From contig NZ_CP053839.1 in the NCBI RefSeq assembly GCF_013201625.1, positions 434,001 to 498,000 of the forward strand: 64,000 nucleotides of DNA, written 5' to 3'. The DNA is from Aliarcobacter lanthieri. Its GTDB lineage: Bacteria; Campylobacterota; Campylobacteria; Campylobacterales; Arcobacteraceae. A model generated the notes under the pieces. That model had not been told where the DNA came from. It ran no database searches and was given only the letters and a program-made list of their open reading frames with translations. Positions 8,559-18,676 of the stretch are shown in pieces; within the stretch, counting starts at the first letter, position 1; each line of letters opens with the position of its first letter. The translations under genes and the position numbers were made by a program.

Positions 8559-9458
8559 GTGGAAGTATTAGTTGAAGTAAAGAATCAAATAAAAAGATTT
8601 ATAGAAGTTTGTTCTTATCCAAAAGCTTTAGAGCTACTTGAAAAGCTAGCAACTGGAAAGATGTTAAGAAGTAAACTTATATTAAAAATTGCTGGAGTTA
8701 GTGAAGATAGTATAAAACTTTGTGCAGTTGTTGAAATGATACATGCAGCTTCTCTTTTACATGATGATGTAATAGATGAAGCTGATACAAGAAGAGGAAA
8801 ACCATCTATTAACGCTCTTTATAGTGATAAAACTTCTATTATGTTTGGAGATATTTTATATTCAAGAGCATTTACTGAATTATCACAAATGGATAAAAGA
8901 GTTGCGTATCATATTTCAAATGCTGTAACGGAGTTAAGTATTGGTGAGATGATGGATGTTGATTTGACTAATTCTTTTAATACTTCTTATGATAAATATC
9001 TTACAATGATTTATAAAAAAACAGCTTCTTTAATAGAAGCTAGTGCTAGAAGTGCTGCAATATTAGTTGGACTTGATAGTGAAAAATATGCTATTTATGG
9101 GAAAAATTTAGGACTTGCTTTTCAGATGATTGATGATATTTTAGATATTACTTCTGATAGTCAAACTTTAGGAAAACCAGCTATGCTTGATTTTGTTGAA
9201 GGTAAAGTAACTATACCATATTTATATCTTTATGAAAGGATAGAAGATAAAGCAAAACTTCAATCTTTATATAAAAAAGAGTTAAATAGTGAAGAATTAT
9301 CTTGGATAAAAGAGCAATTAGAACAAACAAATGCTCTAAAAGATGCTATAAATGAAGCAAGACAAACAGGACTTGAAGCAATAAAATCTATAAGTGATGA
9401 AAAAAATAGTGAAGATTTAATTCAAATTATGAGTGCTATGATAGAAAGAGAATTTTGA
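8559..9458 (+). CDS. ispB: Polyprenyl (octaprenyl-type) diphosphate synthase
   Basis: Trans-prenyltransferase that extends farnesyl diphosphate with isopentenyl diphosphate to make the quinone side chain. Both aspartate-rich motifs are seen: LLHDDVIDEADTRRG (first DDxxD) and QMIDDILD (second). The product is probably long-chain, by comparison with family neighbours and because a separate short-chain synthase lies at 56422. It starts with GTG one base after the preceding stop and relies on coupling, since no clear ribosome binding site is seen. 299 residues. Chain length is inferred, but the quinone context agrees with ubiE at 52.7 kb. Confidence 0.9.
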   Translation: MEVLVEVKNQIKRFIEVCSYPKALELLEKLATGKMLRSKLILKIAGVSEDSIKLCAVVEMIHAASLLHDDVIDEADTRRGKPSINALYSDKTSIMFGDILYSRAFTELSQMDKRVAYHISNAVTELSIGEMMDVDLTNSFNTSYDKYLTMIYKKTASLIEASARSAAILVGLDSEKYAIYGKNLGLAFQMIDDILDITSDSQTLGKPAMLDFVEGKVTIPYLYLYERIEDKAKLQSLYKKELNSEELSWIKEQLEQTNALKDAINEARQTGLEAIKSISDEKNSEDLIQIMSAMIEREF

Positions 9459-10750
9459 TGAGTTATTTAGTAATCAGTTTCTCTCATAAAAATATTGATA
9501 TAAAAATGAGAGAAAAACTAGCTTTTAATAGTGATGAAGATAAAGATAGATTTATAAAACAACTTTTAGAATTTGAAGCTACAAAAGAAGTAGTTCTTCT
9601 TTCTACTTGTAATAGAGTTGAGATTATTACAAAAAGTTCTAATATAAAGCAAAGTGCTAAAAATATTATAGAAAAATTGGCTTTTTATTCAAAATTAGAT
9701 TTTGATTTTTTATATGATAGAGCTGATATTTATGATAATGATGTAGCTGTTCACCATCTTTTTTCAGTTGCATCTGCACTTGATTCTTTAGTAATTGGTG
9801 AAACGCAAATTGTAGGACAATTAAAAGATGCATATAGATTTTCTCAAATGAAACACTATTGTGAACAAGGTATTTCAAGAGTTATGCATTATGCTTTTAA
9901 ATGTGCAGCACAAGTAAGAACAGCTACAAGTTTAGGAACTGGTTCTGTTTCAGTTGCATCAACTGCAGTTTCTAAAGCAAAAGAATTAGTTGGAAATACA
10001 AATGGTGTAAGAGCATTGGTTATTGGTGCAGGAGAAATGAGTGAACTTGCAGTTAAACATCTAATTACCGCTGGTTTTAGTGTAACAATAGTTAGCCGTG
10101 ATTTAAAAAAAGCAAATAACTTAGCAGCAACTTTTGAAGTAAATGTAAATGTTGAGCCATATACAAATTTAGAGTTTTTATTAGAAACTTATCCTGTTAT
10201 GATAACAGCGACATCTGCTCCATATCCTATAATAACTCAAGAAAATGCACCAAGTTCAGACATCACAAGATATTGGTTTGATATTGCAGTTCCTAGAGAT
10301 ATTGATGAAGATATATCAATGTTTGATTTAGAAATTTACTCTGTAGATGATTTACAAGAAATTGTAAATGAAAATATGACTCAAAGATCGACTCAAGCAA
10401 AAGAAGCTTATGCTATTGTTGGACGTACAACTTCAGAATTTTTTGATTGGTTAAAGAGTTTAGAAATAGAACCAGTTATAAAAGATATTTATATAAAAGG
10501 TCATAATATTATTGATAAAAAGATAAAAAATGCTATTAAAAAAGGTTATGTCCCCAAAGAATATGAAGATAATATTAGAAAGCTTTGTGAAACTGTTATT
10601 ACAGAGTATTTACATGAGCCAGCAAAGCAATTAAAGAGATTTTCAAAGAATATGGAATGTGATATTGTAGTAGGTACGATACAGAATATGTTTTGTGAAA
10701 GTAAAACAAAAACAAATAATATAAAATGTGAACATATATTAAAAAAATAA
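9458..10750 (+). CDS. hemA: Glutamyl-tRNA reductase
   Basis: First step of the C5 pathway to tetrapyrroles: reduces glutamyl-tRNA(Glu) with NADPH to glutamate-1-semialdehyde. The catalytic cysteine lies in LLSTCNRVE, and SALDSLVIGETQIVGQLKDAY is the family signature. The NADPH-binding domain has ALVIGAGEMSELAV. A C-terminal dimerisation helix follows. An in-frame TTG sits at 9455, but I chose the ATG at 9458 because it overlaps the ispB stop (TGATG) and homologues begin MSYLVISFSHKN-like. 430 residues, full length. Confidence 0.96.
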   Translation: MSYLVISFSHKNIDIKMREKLAFNSDEDKDRFIKQLLEFEATKEVVLLSTCNRVEIITKSSNIKQSAKNIIEKLAFYSKLDFDFLYDRADIYDNDVAVHHLFSVASALDSLVIGETQIVGQLKDAYRFSQMKHYCEQGISRVMHYAFKCAAQVRTATSLGTGSVSVASTAVSKAKELVGNTNGVRALVIGAGEMSELAVKHLITAGFSVTIVSRDLKKANNLAATFEVNVNVEPYTNLEFLLETYPVMITATSAPYPIITQENAPSSDITRYWFDIAVPRDIDEDISMFDLEIYSVDDLQEIVNENMTQRSTQAKEAYAIVGRTTSEFFDWLKSLEIEPVIKDIYIKGHNIIDKKIKNAIKKGYVPKEYEDNIRKLCETVITEYLHEPAKQLKRFSKNMECDIVVGTIQNMFCESKTKTNNIKCEHILKK

Positions 10751-10763
10751 AATAGGATAAAAA

Positions 10764-12461
10764 ATGAGATTTAGTAAACTGTTTATTCCCACAACAAAAG
10801 AAACACCAAATGATGCAACACTTCCATCACACCAATATTTAGTTCGTGGTGGATTTGTAGCACAAACTGGTGCTGGAATTTACGATTTTATGCCTTTAGG
10901 AAAAATAGTTTTAGAAAAAATTAAAGCTATTGTAAAAAAAGAAATGGATAATGCAGGAGCAAATGAAGTTCAACTTGGTTTTGTAACACCACTTTCTTTA
11001 TGGGAAGAATCAGGTCGTGCAAATACAATGGGCAATGCATTATTGAAATTTAAAGATAGAAGAAATAGTGATTTTGTATTGAGTCCTACAAATGAAGAAG
11101 CAGTTGTAAATATGGTAAAAAATAGAGTAAATTCTTATAAAGATTTACCTTTAAATCTTTACCAAATAAACACAAAATTTAGAGATGAAGCAAGACCAAG
11201 ATTTGGGCTTATGAGAGGAAGAGAATTTCTGATGAAAGATGCTTACTCTTTTCACTCAAATGAAGATGATTTAGTTCGAGAGTTTAATCTTATGGAAGAG
11301 ACTTATAAAAAAATATATACAAAATTAGGTCTTAATTTTAGGGTTGTTCAAGCTGATAGTGGTGCTATTGGTGGGAGTGGTTCAAAAGAGTTTCACGTTT
11401 TAGCAAGTAGTGGAGAAGATACTATTGTTGTTTGTGATAGTTGTAATTATGCAGCAAATATTGAAGCAGCAATTAGAAAAGTAAAAGAATATAATTTTGA
11501 AAATGCTACTTTAGAAAAAATAGAAACACCAAATTGCAAAACAATAGAAGATGTTGCAAATTTCTTAAAATTTTCAAAAGAACAAACTGTAAAAGCTGTT
11601 ATAAAAAAAGCAATTTTTGAAGATAAAACTAAAATTGTAGTTTTCTTTATAAGAGGTTGTGATGAACTTGAGGAAATAAAAGCTTTAAATAGTGTGAATT
11701 CTTTAGAACTTATTGATGCAAATGAAGATGAAATAAAAGAAGCAGGATTAGTTGCTGGATATTGTGGATTTGTAAATTTAGATGCAACATTTGTTGTAGA
11801 TAATGAACTAAAAGATAGTTTTGGACTTGTTTGTGGCGCAAATGAAGAGAATTATCACTTTATCAATGCAGATTTAAGAACTTTAAAAGATGTAAAATAT
11901 TTTGATTTAGTTGCAGTTCAAGAAGGTGATATTTGTAATTGTTGTGGAGGAACTCTATCTTATACAAAAGGTATTGAGGCTGGACATATTTTTCAATTAG
12001 GTACAAAATATTCAAGTGCTATGAACGCAAATTTTTTAGATGAAAATGGAAAAGCAAAACCTTTTATAATGGGTTGTTATGGTGTGGGTGTTTCAAGATT
12101 AGTTGCAGCTGTGATTGAACAAAATCATGATGAAAAAGGTTGTATTTGGACAAAAGCAACAGCTCCATTTATGGTAGATATTATTGTTTCTAATTCAAAA
12201 AAAGAAGAAGAAGCAAAAATTGGTGAGACAATTTATAATGAATTAAAAGCTTCAAATGTAGATGTTATTTTAGATGATAGAATAAATGCTAGATTCGGAT
12301 TTAAAATGGGTGATTTTGAACTTTTAGGGTTCCCTTATGCAGTTGTTATTGGAAAAAAACTTGAAGAAGGTTTTGTTGAAATAGTAGATAGAAAAACTTT
12401 AGAAAAAACTGATGTAAAAGTAGAAGAAGTTGTTTCAAAGATTCTTAATTTAGTTAAATAA
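10764..12461 (+). CDS. proS: Prolyl-tRNA synthetase, bacterial type
   Basis: Class II aminoacyl-tRNA synthetase that charges tRNA(Pro). The 565 residues have the bacterial architecture: motif 1 region near the N-terminus, motif 2 [22 protein letters not shown], a YbaK-like editing insertion in the middle (about 230-400), then motif 3 GCYGVGVSR and a C-terminal anticodon-binding domain ending in ILNLVK. An AGGA site precedes the ATG. It lies 13 bases after hemA, in the same order (ispB-hemA-proS) that I recall from H. pylori. Confidence 0.97.
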   Translation: MRFSKLFIPTTKETPNDATLPSHQYLVRGGFVAQTGAGIYDFMPLGKIVLEKIKAIVKKEMDNAGANEVQLGFVTPLSLWEESGRANTMGNALLKFKDRRNSDFVLSPTNEEAVVNMVKNRVNSYKDLPLNLYQINTKFRDEARPRFGLMRGREFLMKDAYSFHSNEDDLVREFNLMEETYKKIYTKLGLNFRVVQADSGAIGGSGSKEFHVLASSGEDTIVVCDSCNYAANIEAAIRKVKEYNFENATLEKIETPNCKTIEDVANFLKFSKEQTVKAVIKKAIFEDKTKIVVFFIRGCDELEEIKALNSVNSLELIDANEDEIKEAGLVAGYCGFVNLDATFVVDNELKDSFGLVCGANEENYHFINADLRTLKDVKYFDLVAVQEGDICNCCGGTLSYTKGIEAGHIFQLGTKYSSAMNANFLDENGKAKPFIMGCYGVGVSRLVAAVIEQNHDEKGCIWTKATAPFMVDIIVSNSKKEEEAKIGETIYNELKASNVDVILDDRINARFGFKMGDFELLGFPYAVVIGKKLEEGFVEIVDRKTLEKTDVKVEEVVSKILNLVK

Positions 12462-12474
12462 AAAGGTTGTTCTT

Positions 12475-13353
12475 ATGGATATTGAAAAAGATATTGAAAA
12501 AGTAGTAGATCAGAATGTTATACAGTTTACAAAAGATATTAAATCTTTTATTCCTGATAATATTTTTGAAATAGTTATAAGTTATGCTTTCTCTTTTGTT
12601 ATTGCAATTTTAATATTTGTAATTGGGAAATGGTTTGTTAATAAATTAGTAAAATTTTTGGGAAGAATGTTAAGAAAGGTAGATGATATAGATGAAACAT
12701 TGGTTAAGTTTCTAGAGAATATTGTTTATTATGCACTTATAACAGTTGTTATTTTAGCTTCTTTAAATAAATTGGGAGTTGAAACAACTTCATTTTTAGC
12801 AATTTTAGGAGCTGCTGGTTTAGCTATTGGATTAGCTTTAAAAGATTCTTTAGGAAATTTCGCTTCTGGAGTGATGATTGTTTTATTTAAACCATTTAAA
12901 GTTGGAGATAGTGTAATTGCAGGTGGAGCTAGTGGAACTATTACAGAAGTTACTATATTTAATACAGTTTTTTTAACAGCTGATAATCAAAAAATTATTG
13001 TTCCAAATGCAAAAATTACAAGTGCTTCTATTACAAATGTAAATGCAAATGACACAAGAAGAATAGATATTACAATAGGTATATCTTATGAAGATAGTAT
13101 AAAACAAGCAAAAGAAGTTTTAACAAAAATTATAAATGATAATTCAAAAGTTTTAAAAGATAAAGCTGTTGGTATTGCTGTTACAGAATTAGCTGAAAGT
13201 TCAGTAAACTTAACTATCAATGTTTGGGTAAAAGCTTCTGATTATGGAAGTACTAAAGCTGAACTATTAGAAGATATTAAAATAACTTTTGATGAGGTTG
13301 GAATAACTATACCTTATCCAAAACAAGATGTTTATCAATATAACAAAAATTGA
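12475..13353 (+). CDS. mscS: MscS-family small-conductance mechanosensitive channel
   Basis: Inner-membrane channel that opens under membrane tension to release solutes on osmotic downshift. The 292 residues match E. coli MscS (286). Two N-terminal membrane helices lie at about 29-51 and 80-102. The pore helix TM3 reads GAAGLAIGLALKDSLGNFASG with the Ala/Gly packing expected. VLFKPFKVGD begins the beta domain, and VPNAKITSASITN is the conserved cytoplasmic segment. The stop lies inside cca (26-base overlap). Substrate and gating details cannot be read from the sequence. Confidence 0.92.
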   Translation: MDIEKDIEKVVDQNVIQFTKDIKSFIPDNIFEIVISYAFSFVIAILIFVIGKWFVNKLVKFLGRMLRKVDDIDETLVKFLENIVYYALITVVILASLNKLGVETTSFLAILGAAGLAIGLALKDSLGNFASGVMIVLFKPFKVGDSVIAGGASGTITEVTIFNTVFLTADNQKIIVPNAKITSASITNVNANDTRRIDITIGISYEDSIKQAKEVLTKIINDNSKVLKDKAVGIAVTELAESSVNLTINVWVKASDYGSTKAELLEDIKITFDEVGITIPYPKQDVYQYNKN

Positions 13354-14542
13354 TATTCCAAAAATCTTAGTTGATATTCTCAACGATTTAAAAAGTCTTG
13401 GAGCAAAGCCAATTTTGGTTGGTGGTTGTGTAAGAGATAGCTTTTTAGGTAAACAAATCAAAGATTATGATATAGAAATCTTTGATTTAAACCATATAGA
13501 AATAATTCAAAAATGTTTAGAAAAATATTCTAGTGTTAAACTTGTAGGGAAATCTTTTGGTGTTTTAACCTTAAAAATTGATGGATATGATTTTGACTTT
13601 TCATTACCAAGATATGAACAAAAAACAGGATGTTTTCATCAAGATTTTGAAGTATTTACAAATGCAAACTTAAGTTTTAAAGAAGCTTCAAAAAGAAGAG
13701 ATTTTACAATAAATGCTATTGGGTATGATTATTTTAATAATATCTTTTTAGATGAATTTGATGGTATAGAAGATTTAAAAAATAAGAAAATAAAACATAT
13801 AAATGATACTACTTTTATAGAAGATAGCTTAAGAGTTTATCGTGCAATACAATTTGCTTCAAGATTTGAATTTGAAATTGATAAAAATACAAAAAAACTT
13901 TGTAAAAAATTAGTAATAAATAATGAACTAAAATTTTTACCAAAAGAAAGAGTCTTTGAAGAACTTAAAAAACTACTTTTAAAATCAAATAGACCTAGTA
14001 TTGGAATAAAGCTTTTAAAAGAGTTTAATATTATGGATTTTACAACTAATGCAGAAATTATTGATAACTTAGCAGAAATATTAAAAGATAAAGATTTCGA
14101 TGAATTTAGAAAGTTATATTTATTTTATAGTTGTTTAACAAAAAACTTAGAAGATAAAGAATTGATAAAATTTTTAAATAGTTTAACAAATGATAAAAAA
14201 CTTATAAAAGAGATTTTATTATTGCAAAAATCTATTTTAACAAAAGATGAAAAAGATATCAAAAGACTCTCTTTAAAATTAAAAGTTGAAGACTTAATAG
14301 TTTTAAATAAAGCTTTTAAAAATGATATAGCAAAAGAAGCAGAAACAATAGCTAAGAATATAAATATTTTAAATACTCCTTTAAAAGCTCTTGTTATCGG
14401 TAAAGATTTAGTAGCTTTAGGCTTTAAACCATCACAAATATTTGGGGATATTTTAGATTTTGCAATTAACTTACAAATTGATAGAAATTTAACAAAAGAA
14501 GATATATTAGAAGAAATCTTAATGAATTTTAAGATTATCTAA
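13328..14542 (+). CDS. cca: CCA tRNA nucleotidyltransferase / poly(A) polymerase family
   Basis: Class II nucleotidyltransferase that adds or repairs the 3' CCA of tRNAs. The head domain has LVGGCVRDSFLG and DYDIEIFD, the latter carrying the two catalytic aspartates. RRDFTINAIGYD and EDSLRVYRAIQFASRF (ribose and base recognition) follow. The C-terminal half is helical and divergent. 404 residues. It overlaps mscS by 26 bases in another frame. The poly(A) polymerase alternative cannot be excluded by motifs alone, but no other CCA-adding enzyme is seen in the window. Confidence 0.88.
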   Translation: MFINITKIDIPKILVDILNDLKSLGAKPILVGGCVRDSFLGKQIKDYDIEIFDLNHIEIIQKCLEKYSSVKLVGKSFGVLTLKIDGYDFDFSLPRYEQKTGCFHQDFEVFTNANLSFKEASKRRDFTINAIGYDYFNNIFLDEFDGIEDLKNKKIKHINDTTFIEDSLRVYRAIQFASRFEFEIDKNTKKLCKKLVINNELKFLPKERVFEELKKLLLKSNRPSIGIKLLKEFNIMDFTTNAEIIDNLAEILKDKDFDEFRKLYLFYSCLTKNLEDKELIKFLNSLTNDKKLIKEILLLQKSILTKDEKDIKRLSLKLKVEDLIVLNKAFKNDIAKEAETIAKNINILNTPLKALVIGKDLVALGFKPSQIFGDILDFAINLQIDRNLTKEDILEEILMNFKII

Positions 14543-14551
14543 TATTTTAAA

Positions 14552-15784
14552 TCAAGGTCTATATATCCTATTTTTACTTCCATTAGCCGTATGAAAAATA
14601 GTAATACCATATTTTTTTGAATAGTATTTTAAAAGTAAATGTTGCAATGTTGGTTCTATTGATGGTGTAAACCAAGCATTATTTGAAATCATAATCATAT
14701 ACCTTGTATCATCTAAATTTTCATAAATTTTATCCGTTGTTCCTTCATAACAAATAGCATTTCTATATTTTTCACCTAATACTTCAAAATCAGTAGGATT
14801 ATCAGCTTCTGAATAATCTTGGGCACCATTATAAAAAACTTTATTTATTAAATCAACAAAAAATTTAGGAAGAGGTATTTTTTCTCCAAAAGGTACGAGT
14901 ACAACTTTTTGAGCGATCTGTACTTTTTCCTTACTATAATGATATGAAGCATTAAAGATTTTATTGTTTTCTACATATAAAGCACCAGTTATTATATCTA
15001 TTTCATTTGATAATTCTTTTAACATAGTATCTATTTGTGGATAACGATTTAAAGCTATTGGAAAAGCTGTTTCAGGAAGAATAACTAAATCATATTTATT
15101 CTCTATTGCTTCAAAAATTTGATGAAGATTGTATTTAATTAAATCATCAAGGCTCTCTTTTTGCCATTTTAAATTTTGTTGAATATCCATTTGAGGCATA
15201 TATATTTTTGCTTTAGTTGTATCTATAAATTCACCACTCCCAAAGTTTAGTGTAAACAAAATTGGAAGTATTGCTAAAGCTTTTGCTCTTTTTAATTTAA
15301 TAACAAAATACATAGATAAAAGAACTAAAGCAAAAGCTATTTTAGTTGTAGAAATATATGAATCAACAAATAATAACTCTAGTTTTAACCAATTAAATCC
15401 AAAAGGAGATACAAATAAAAAAGCAAAAACCATAAATATTCTAAAAGTTATTTTATCAATAATTGCAAATAAAAAAAATATTATTCCAAAAACTAAACCA
15501 ATGCCTAGAATTAAAAGTGGTGCGACATATGCTATTCCATAGTATTGGAGTGAAATTGCCATCCAGTAACACCAAAATATTCCTGTAAAAAATCCTGCAT
15601 AAAATAGAGCTTTTTTAGGGATAGTAAGTAATAAATATATTCCTACAAGCCCTAAAATGGTATTTATTATCTTTATTTCTATTCCAAAATGTGCCAAATA
15701 TATAAAAGTACTTAGTAAAATTGCTGTAATGAAGCCTTTTATTATATATATTTTGTTAAAATATTCAGTTTTTAATAAAAACAT
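14552..15784 (-). CDS. lnt: Apolipoprotein N-acyltransferase
   Basis: Inner-membrane enzyme that adds the third acyl chain to the N-terminal cysteine of lipoproteins. About five to six N-terminal membrane helices (residues 10-190) precede a nitrilase-like domain. The catalytic triad is visible: Glu in VILPETAFP, Lys in VPFGEKIPLP and Cys in NAICYEGT. At 410 residues it is shorter than E. coli Lnt (512) and ends close to the catalytic domain without the usual last membrane helix, as in other compact Campylobacterota forms. It diverges from yajC-secD-secF, the arrangement I recall for C. jejuni. Confidence 0.92.
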   Translation of the reverse strand: MFLLKTEYFNKIYIIKGFITAILLSTFIYLAHFGIEIKIINTILGLVGIYLLLTIPKKALFYAGFFTGIFWCYWMAISLQYYGIAYVAPLLILGIGLVFGIIFFLFAIIDKITFRIFMVFAFLFVSPFGFNWLKLELLFVDSYISTTKIAFALVLLSMYFVIKLKRAKALAILPILFTLNFGSGEFIDTTKAKIYMPQMDIQQNLKWQKESLDDLIKYNLHQIFEAIENKYDLVILPETAFPIALNRYPQIDTMLKELSNEIDIITGALYVENNKIFNASYHYSKEKVQIAQKVVLVPFGEKIPLPKFFVDLINKVFYNGAQDYSEADNPTDFEVLGEKYRNAICYEGTTDKIYENLDDTRYMIMISNNAWFTPSIEPTLQHLLLKYYSKKYGITIFHTANGSKNRIYRP

Positions 15785-15812
15785 AATATACTCTTAAGTA
15801 AAAGGAAATTCC

Positions 15813-16082
15813 ATGCAAGGTGATTTAATAACTTCATTGTTACCCTTAGTTGCATTATTTGCAATATTCTATTTTTTAATAATTAGACCACAACAAAAAC
15901 AAGCGAAAGCTCATAAAGATATGATTGCTAATCTTAAAAAAGGTGATAAAATTGTAACAAATGGTGGCTTAATGGTAGAAGTTGTAAAAGTAGAAGAGAC
16001 ATATTTTGTAGTAAAAAATAGTGATGGATCTGAAATGAAACTTGTAAAAGAGTTTGCAGCTAGACTTTTAGAAAACAACTAA
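15813..16082 (+). CDS. yajC: YajC, Sec translocon accessory subunit
   Basis: Small inner-membrane protein that associates with SecDF and SecYEG. 89 residues with one N-terminal membrane helix (about 7-24), followed by the hallmark IIRPQQKQAKAHKDMI and the KKGDKIVTNGGL motif. AAAGGAA lies seven bases before the ATG. First gene of the yajC-secD-secF unit; separated from secD by 57 bases holding a strong hairpin. Confidence 0.96.
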   Translation: MQGDLITSLLPLVALFAIFYFLIIRPQQKQAKAHKDMIANLKKGDKIVTNGGLMVEVVKVEETYFVVKNSDGSEMKLVKEFAARLLENN

Positions 16083-16087
16083 CTTAA

Positions 16088-16116
16088 ATTTAAGATATGT
16101 GAAGCATATCTTAAAT
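16088..16116 (+). other. Intercistronic hairpin between yajC and secD
   Basis: A perfect 12-bp inverted repeat, ATTTAAGATATG / CATATCTTAAAT, around a 5-base loop (TGAAG). No T tail follows, so it is unlikely to be a complete terminator. It may protect the yajC 3' end or tune yajC versus secD expression. The secD ribosome binding site starts 11 bases downstream and is not occluded. Confidence 0.6.
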
Positions 16117-16139
16117 AGCCTTCATAAAAGGAAATTACA

Positions 16140-17705
16140 TTGAAAATTTTTAATTTTAAACTAACAATTTTTTTAATAACTGTTATATTTGGTGTTATTT
16201 TTGCAATACCATCTTTATTTCAAACAAATTATGGTAAAAAAGTAAATTTAGGTTTAGATTTACAAGGTGGGTTACATATGCTTTTAGGTGTTAATACACA
16301 TGAAGCTGTAACATCTAAAATAAGATCAATTGCAACTGCTATAAAATATTTTAGTGATGATGAAGAATTGTTGATTGATGGATTAACAATTCTTGAGGAT
16401 AGCGTATTTTTTACTGTTTTAGATAAAGATGAAATGCCTAAAATGGATAAGATGCTTAAAGAAATAAGTGGTTTAGATATATCTAAAAAAGATTTAGATT
16501 ATACTATCAAATTAACAGCAGAAGAAGTAACAAAAACAAAAGATTACTCAGTTGCACAAGCTGTAGAAACTATACGAAATAGACTTGATCAATTTGGATT
16601 ATCTGAACCAACTGTTTTAAGACAAGGTGAATCAGATATTGTTGTTCAGTTACCAGGAATTAAAACTGCTGAAGATGAAAAAGCTGCTAGGGATTTAATA
16701 TCAAAACCAGCTAACTTAGAACTTATGGCAGTTGATGAAGATAAAATGGATCAAGTATATAATATGACAAGTTCACAAGCAGCTGCTTATGGAAACTTGA
16801 TACTTGAAGATATAAGTGATCCAAATAAAAAGTATTTAGTAAAAGAGATACCAATCTTAGATGGAAGTCAAATAGTTGATGCACAAGTTGGATTTAGTCA
16901 ATCTAACCAACCAATTATCAATTTTACACTAAACTCTGCTGGTGCTAGAATTTTTGGTGATTTTACAGGTAAAAGTGTAGGTAAAAGATTAGCTATTGTA
17001 CTTGATGGAAAAGTTTATTCTGCTCCAAATATTAATGAAAGAATTGGTGGTGGAAGTGGTCAAATCAGTGGAGGATTTACTGTTGTAGAAGCAGGAAATG
17101 TTGCAATTGCTCTAAGAAGTGGAGCATTACTTGCTAGTGTAACACTACTAGAAAAAAGAAGTGTTGGACCATCTTTAGGAGCTGATAGTATACAAGCTTC
17201 AATGATTGCACTTATTTCTGGAACAGTATTGATTTTCTTCTTTATGTTATTTTATTATAGAAGAGCTGGATTTATAGCTAATATTGCACTTATTTCAAAT
17301 ATTTTCATTCTTTTAGCCGTAATTGCTTTATTCGGTGCAACTTTAACTCTACCAGGAATGGCGGGAATTATTCTTACAATAGGAATGGCAATTGATTCAA
17401 ATGTTATTATCAATGAAAGAATTAGAGAAGCTTTAAGAAAAGGTGCAAGTGTTGGAAAAGCGATAGAAGATGGATATTCAAATGCATTAAGAGCTATTAT
17501 AGATGCAAATGTTACAACACTTTTAGTTGCAGTAGTATTATATGCTTATGGAAGTGGACCTGTAAAAGGATTTGCAGTTACAATTTCTATTGGAGTTTTA
17601 ACATCAATGTTAACTGCAATTGTAGGAACTCATGGAATTTATCAAGCAATATTACCAAAAATTGCTAAAGATAAAGACAATAAAAAATGGTTTGGAGTTA
17701 AATAA
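16140..17705 (+). CDS. secD: Protein translocase subunit SecD
   Basis: Inner-membrane RND-type protein that uses the proton gradient to help preproteins out of the Sec channel. 521 residues: one N-terminal helix, the GLDLQGGLHMLLGV signature, a large periplasmic domain, then five membrane helices beginning around residue 350 with GMAIDSNVIINERIREALRKG. The start codon is TTG, supported by AAAGGA (16127-16132) with a seven-base spacer. The stop overlaps secF by one base. Together with YajC and SecF it forms the accessory translocon complex. Confidence 0.96.
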   Translation: MKIFNFKLTIFLITVIFGVIFAIPSLFQTNYGKKVNLGLDLQGGLHMLLGVNTHEAVTSKIRSIATAIKYFSDDEELLIDGLTILEDSVFFTVLDKDEMPKMDKMLKEISGLDISKKDLDYTIKLTAEEVTKTKDYSVAQAVETIRNRLDQFGLSEPTVLRQGESDIVVQLPGIKTAEDEKAARDLISKPANLELMAVDEDKMDQVYNMTSSQAAAYGNLILEDISDPNKKYLVKEIPILDGSQIVDAQVGFSQSNQPIINFTLNSAGARIFGDFTGKSVGKRLAIVLDGKVYSAPNINERIGGGSGQISGGFTVVEAGNVAIALRSGALLASVTLLEKRSVGPSLGADSIQASMIALISGTVLIFFFMLFYYRRAGFIANIALISNIFILLAVIALFGATLTLPGMAGIILTIGMAIDSNVIINERIREALRKGASVGKAIEDGYSNALRAIIDANVTTLLVAVVLYAYGSGPVKGFAVTISIGVLTSMLTAIVGTHGIYQAILPKIAKDKDNKKWFGVK

Positions 17706-18673
17706 TGGAAATTTTTAATAATGACAAAACCTATGATTTTATGGGTAAAAAAGTAGCCTTTTTAATAATATCAGGAATTTTAATTGTAGCTTCAATCGTT
17801 TTATTATTAACTAGAGGTTTAAATTATGGTATTGACTTTGTTGGTGGAACTGTTGTACAAGTAAAATATGAACAACAAGCACCATTAGAAAAAATAAGAG
17901 AAGTTTTAAAAGGAACAGCTTATGAAAATTCTACTGTTACTGAATTTGGTTCAATAGATGAAGTAACTATTAGATTTACAGGTAGTTCTAGTGATATTAC
18001 AAATGACATAAGTGATGTTATGAATAAGATTTTAATTCCAACTGGAGATTTTGAAATTAGAAAAATTGATATGGTTGGAGCAAAAGTTGGTGCTGAACTT
18101 AGAACAAAAGGTATTATGGCACTAACAATGGCACTTTTAGCAATGCTTATATATATAGCTTGGAGATTTGAGTGGAGATTTGCTGTTGCTTCTGTTATTG
18201 GTTTAATTCATGATGTTATTATAACTTTAGGGGTAATTAGTTTGTTTAAAATTGATGTAAACCTTGATATGATAGCAGCAATTTTAACGGTTGTTGGATA
18301 TACCATAAATGATACAATTATTGTTAATGATAGAATTAGAGAATCTATTCAAATCACTAAAGAGAGAGATTTAGATAGTTTGATAAATGATTCTGTTAGT
18401 AAAACTTTATCAAGAACAATTTTAACTTCTCTTTCAACATTATTTGCTGTAACAACAATGTTACTATTTGGTGGAGAAATTATTTATGCATTCTCAGTAA
18501 CGTTATTTGTTGGGATAATTGTTGGAACATATTCATCTATTTTTGTTGTTTCACCATTTATTAAATTCTTAGGATTTAAAATTGATGATTATAGAAGTAA
18601 AGAAGCACAAAAAGAAGCTTCTAGAAAAGAGAAAGAAAAACTTAGATCTATGTATGAACAAGGAAGAGTGTAA
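17705..18673 (+). CDS. secF: Protein translocase subunit SecF
   Basis: Partner of SecD in the proton-driven late step of Sec export. 322 residues with six predicted membrane helices. The N-terminal GLNYGIDFVGGT motif and the membrane motif VVGYTINDTIIVNDRIRE are diagnostic. It begins on the last base of the secD stop (TAATG). The C-terminus is a charged cytoplasmic tail ending QGRV. A 58-residue membrane ORF follows three bases later in the same orientation and is probably co-transcribed. Confidence 0.96.
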   Translation: MEIFNNDKTYDFMGKKVAFLIISGILIVASIVLLLTRGLNYGIDFVGGTVVQVKYEQQAPLEKIREVLKGTAYENSTVTEFGSIDEVTIRFTGSSSDITNDISDVMNKILIPTGDFEIRKIDMVGAKVGAELRTKGIMALTMALLAMLIYIAWRFEWRFAVASVIGLIHDVIITLGVISLFKIDVNLDMIAAILTVVGYTINDTIIVNDRIRESIQITKERDLDSLINDSVSKTLSRTILTSLSTLFAVTTMLLFGGEIIYAFSVTLFVGIIVGTYSSIFVVSPFIKFLGFKIDDYRSKEAQKEASRKEKEKLRSMYEQGRV

Positions 18674-18676
18674 GAA

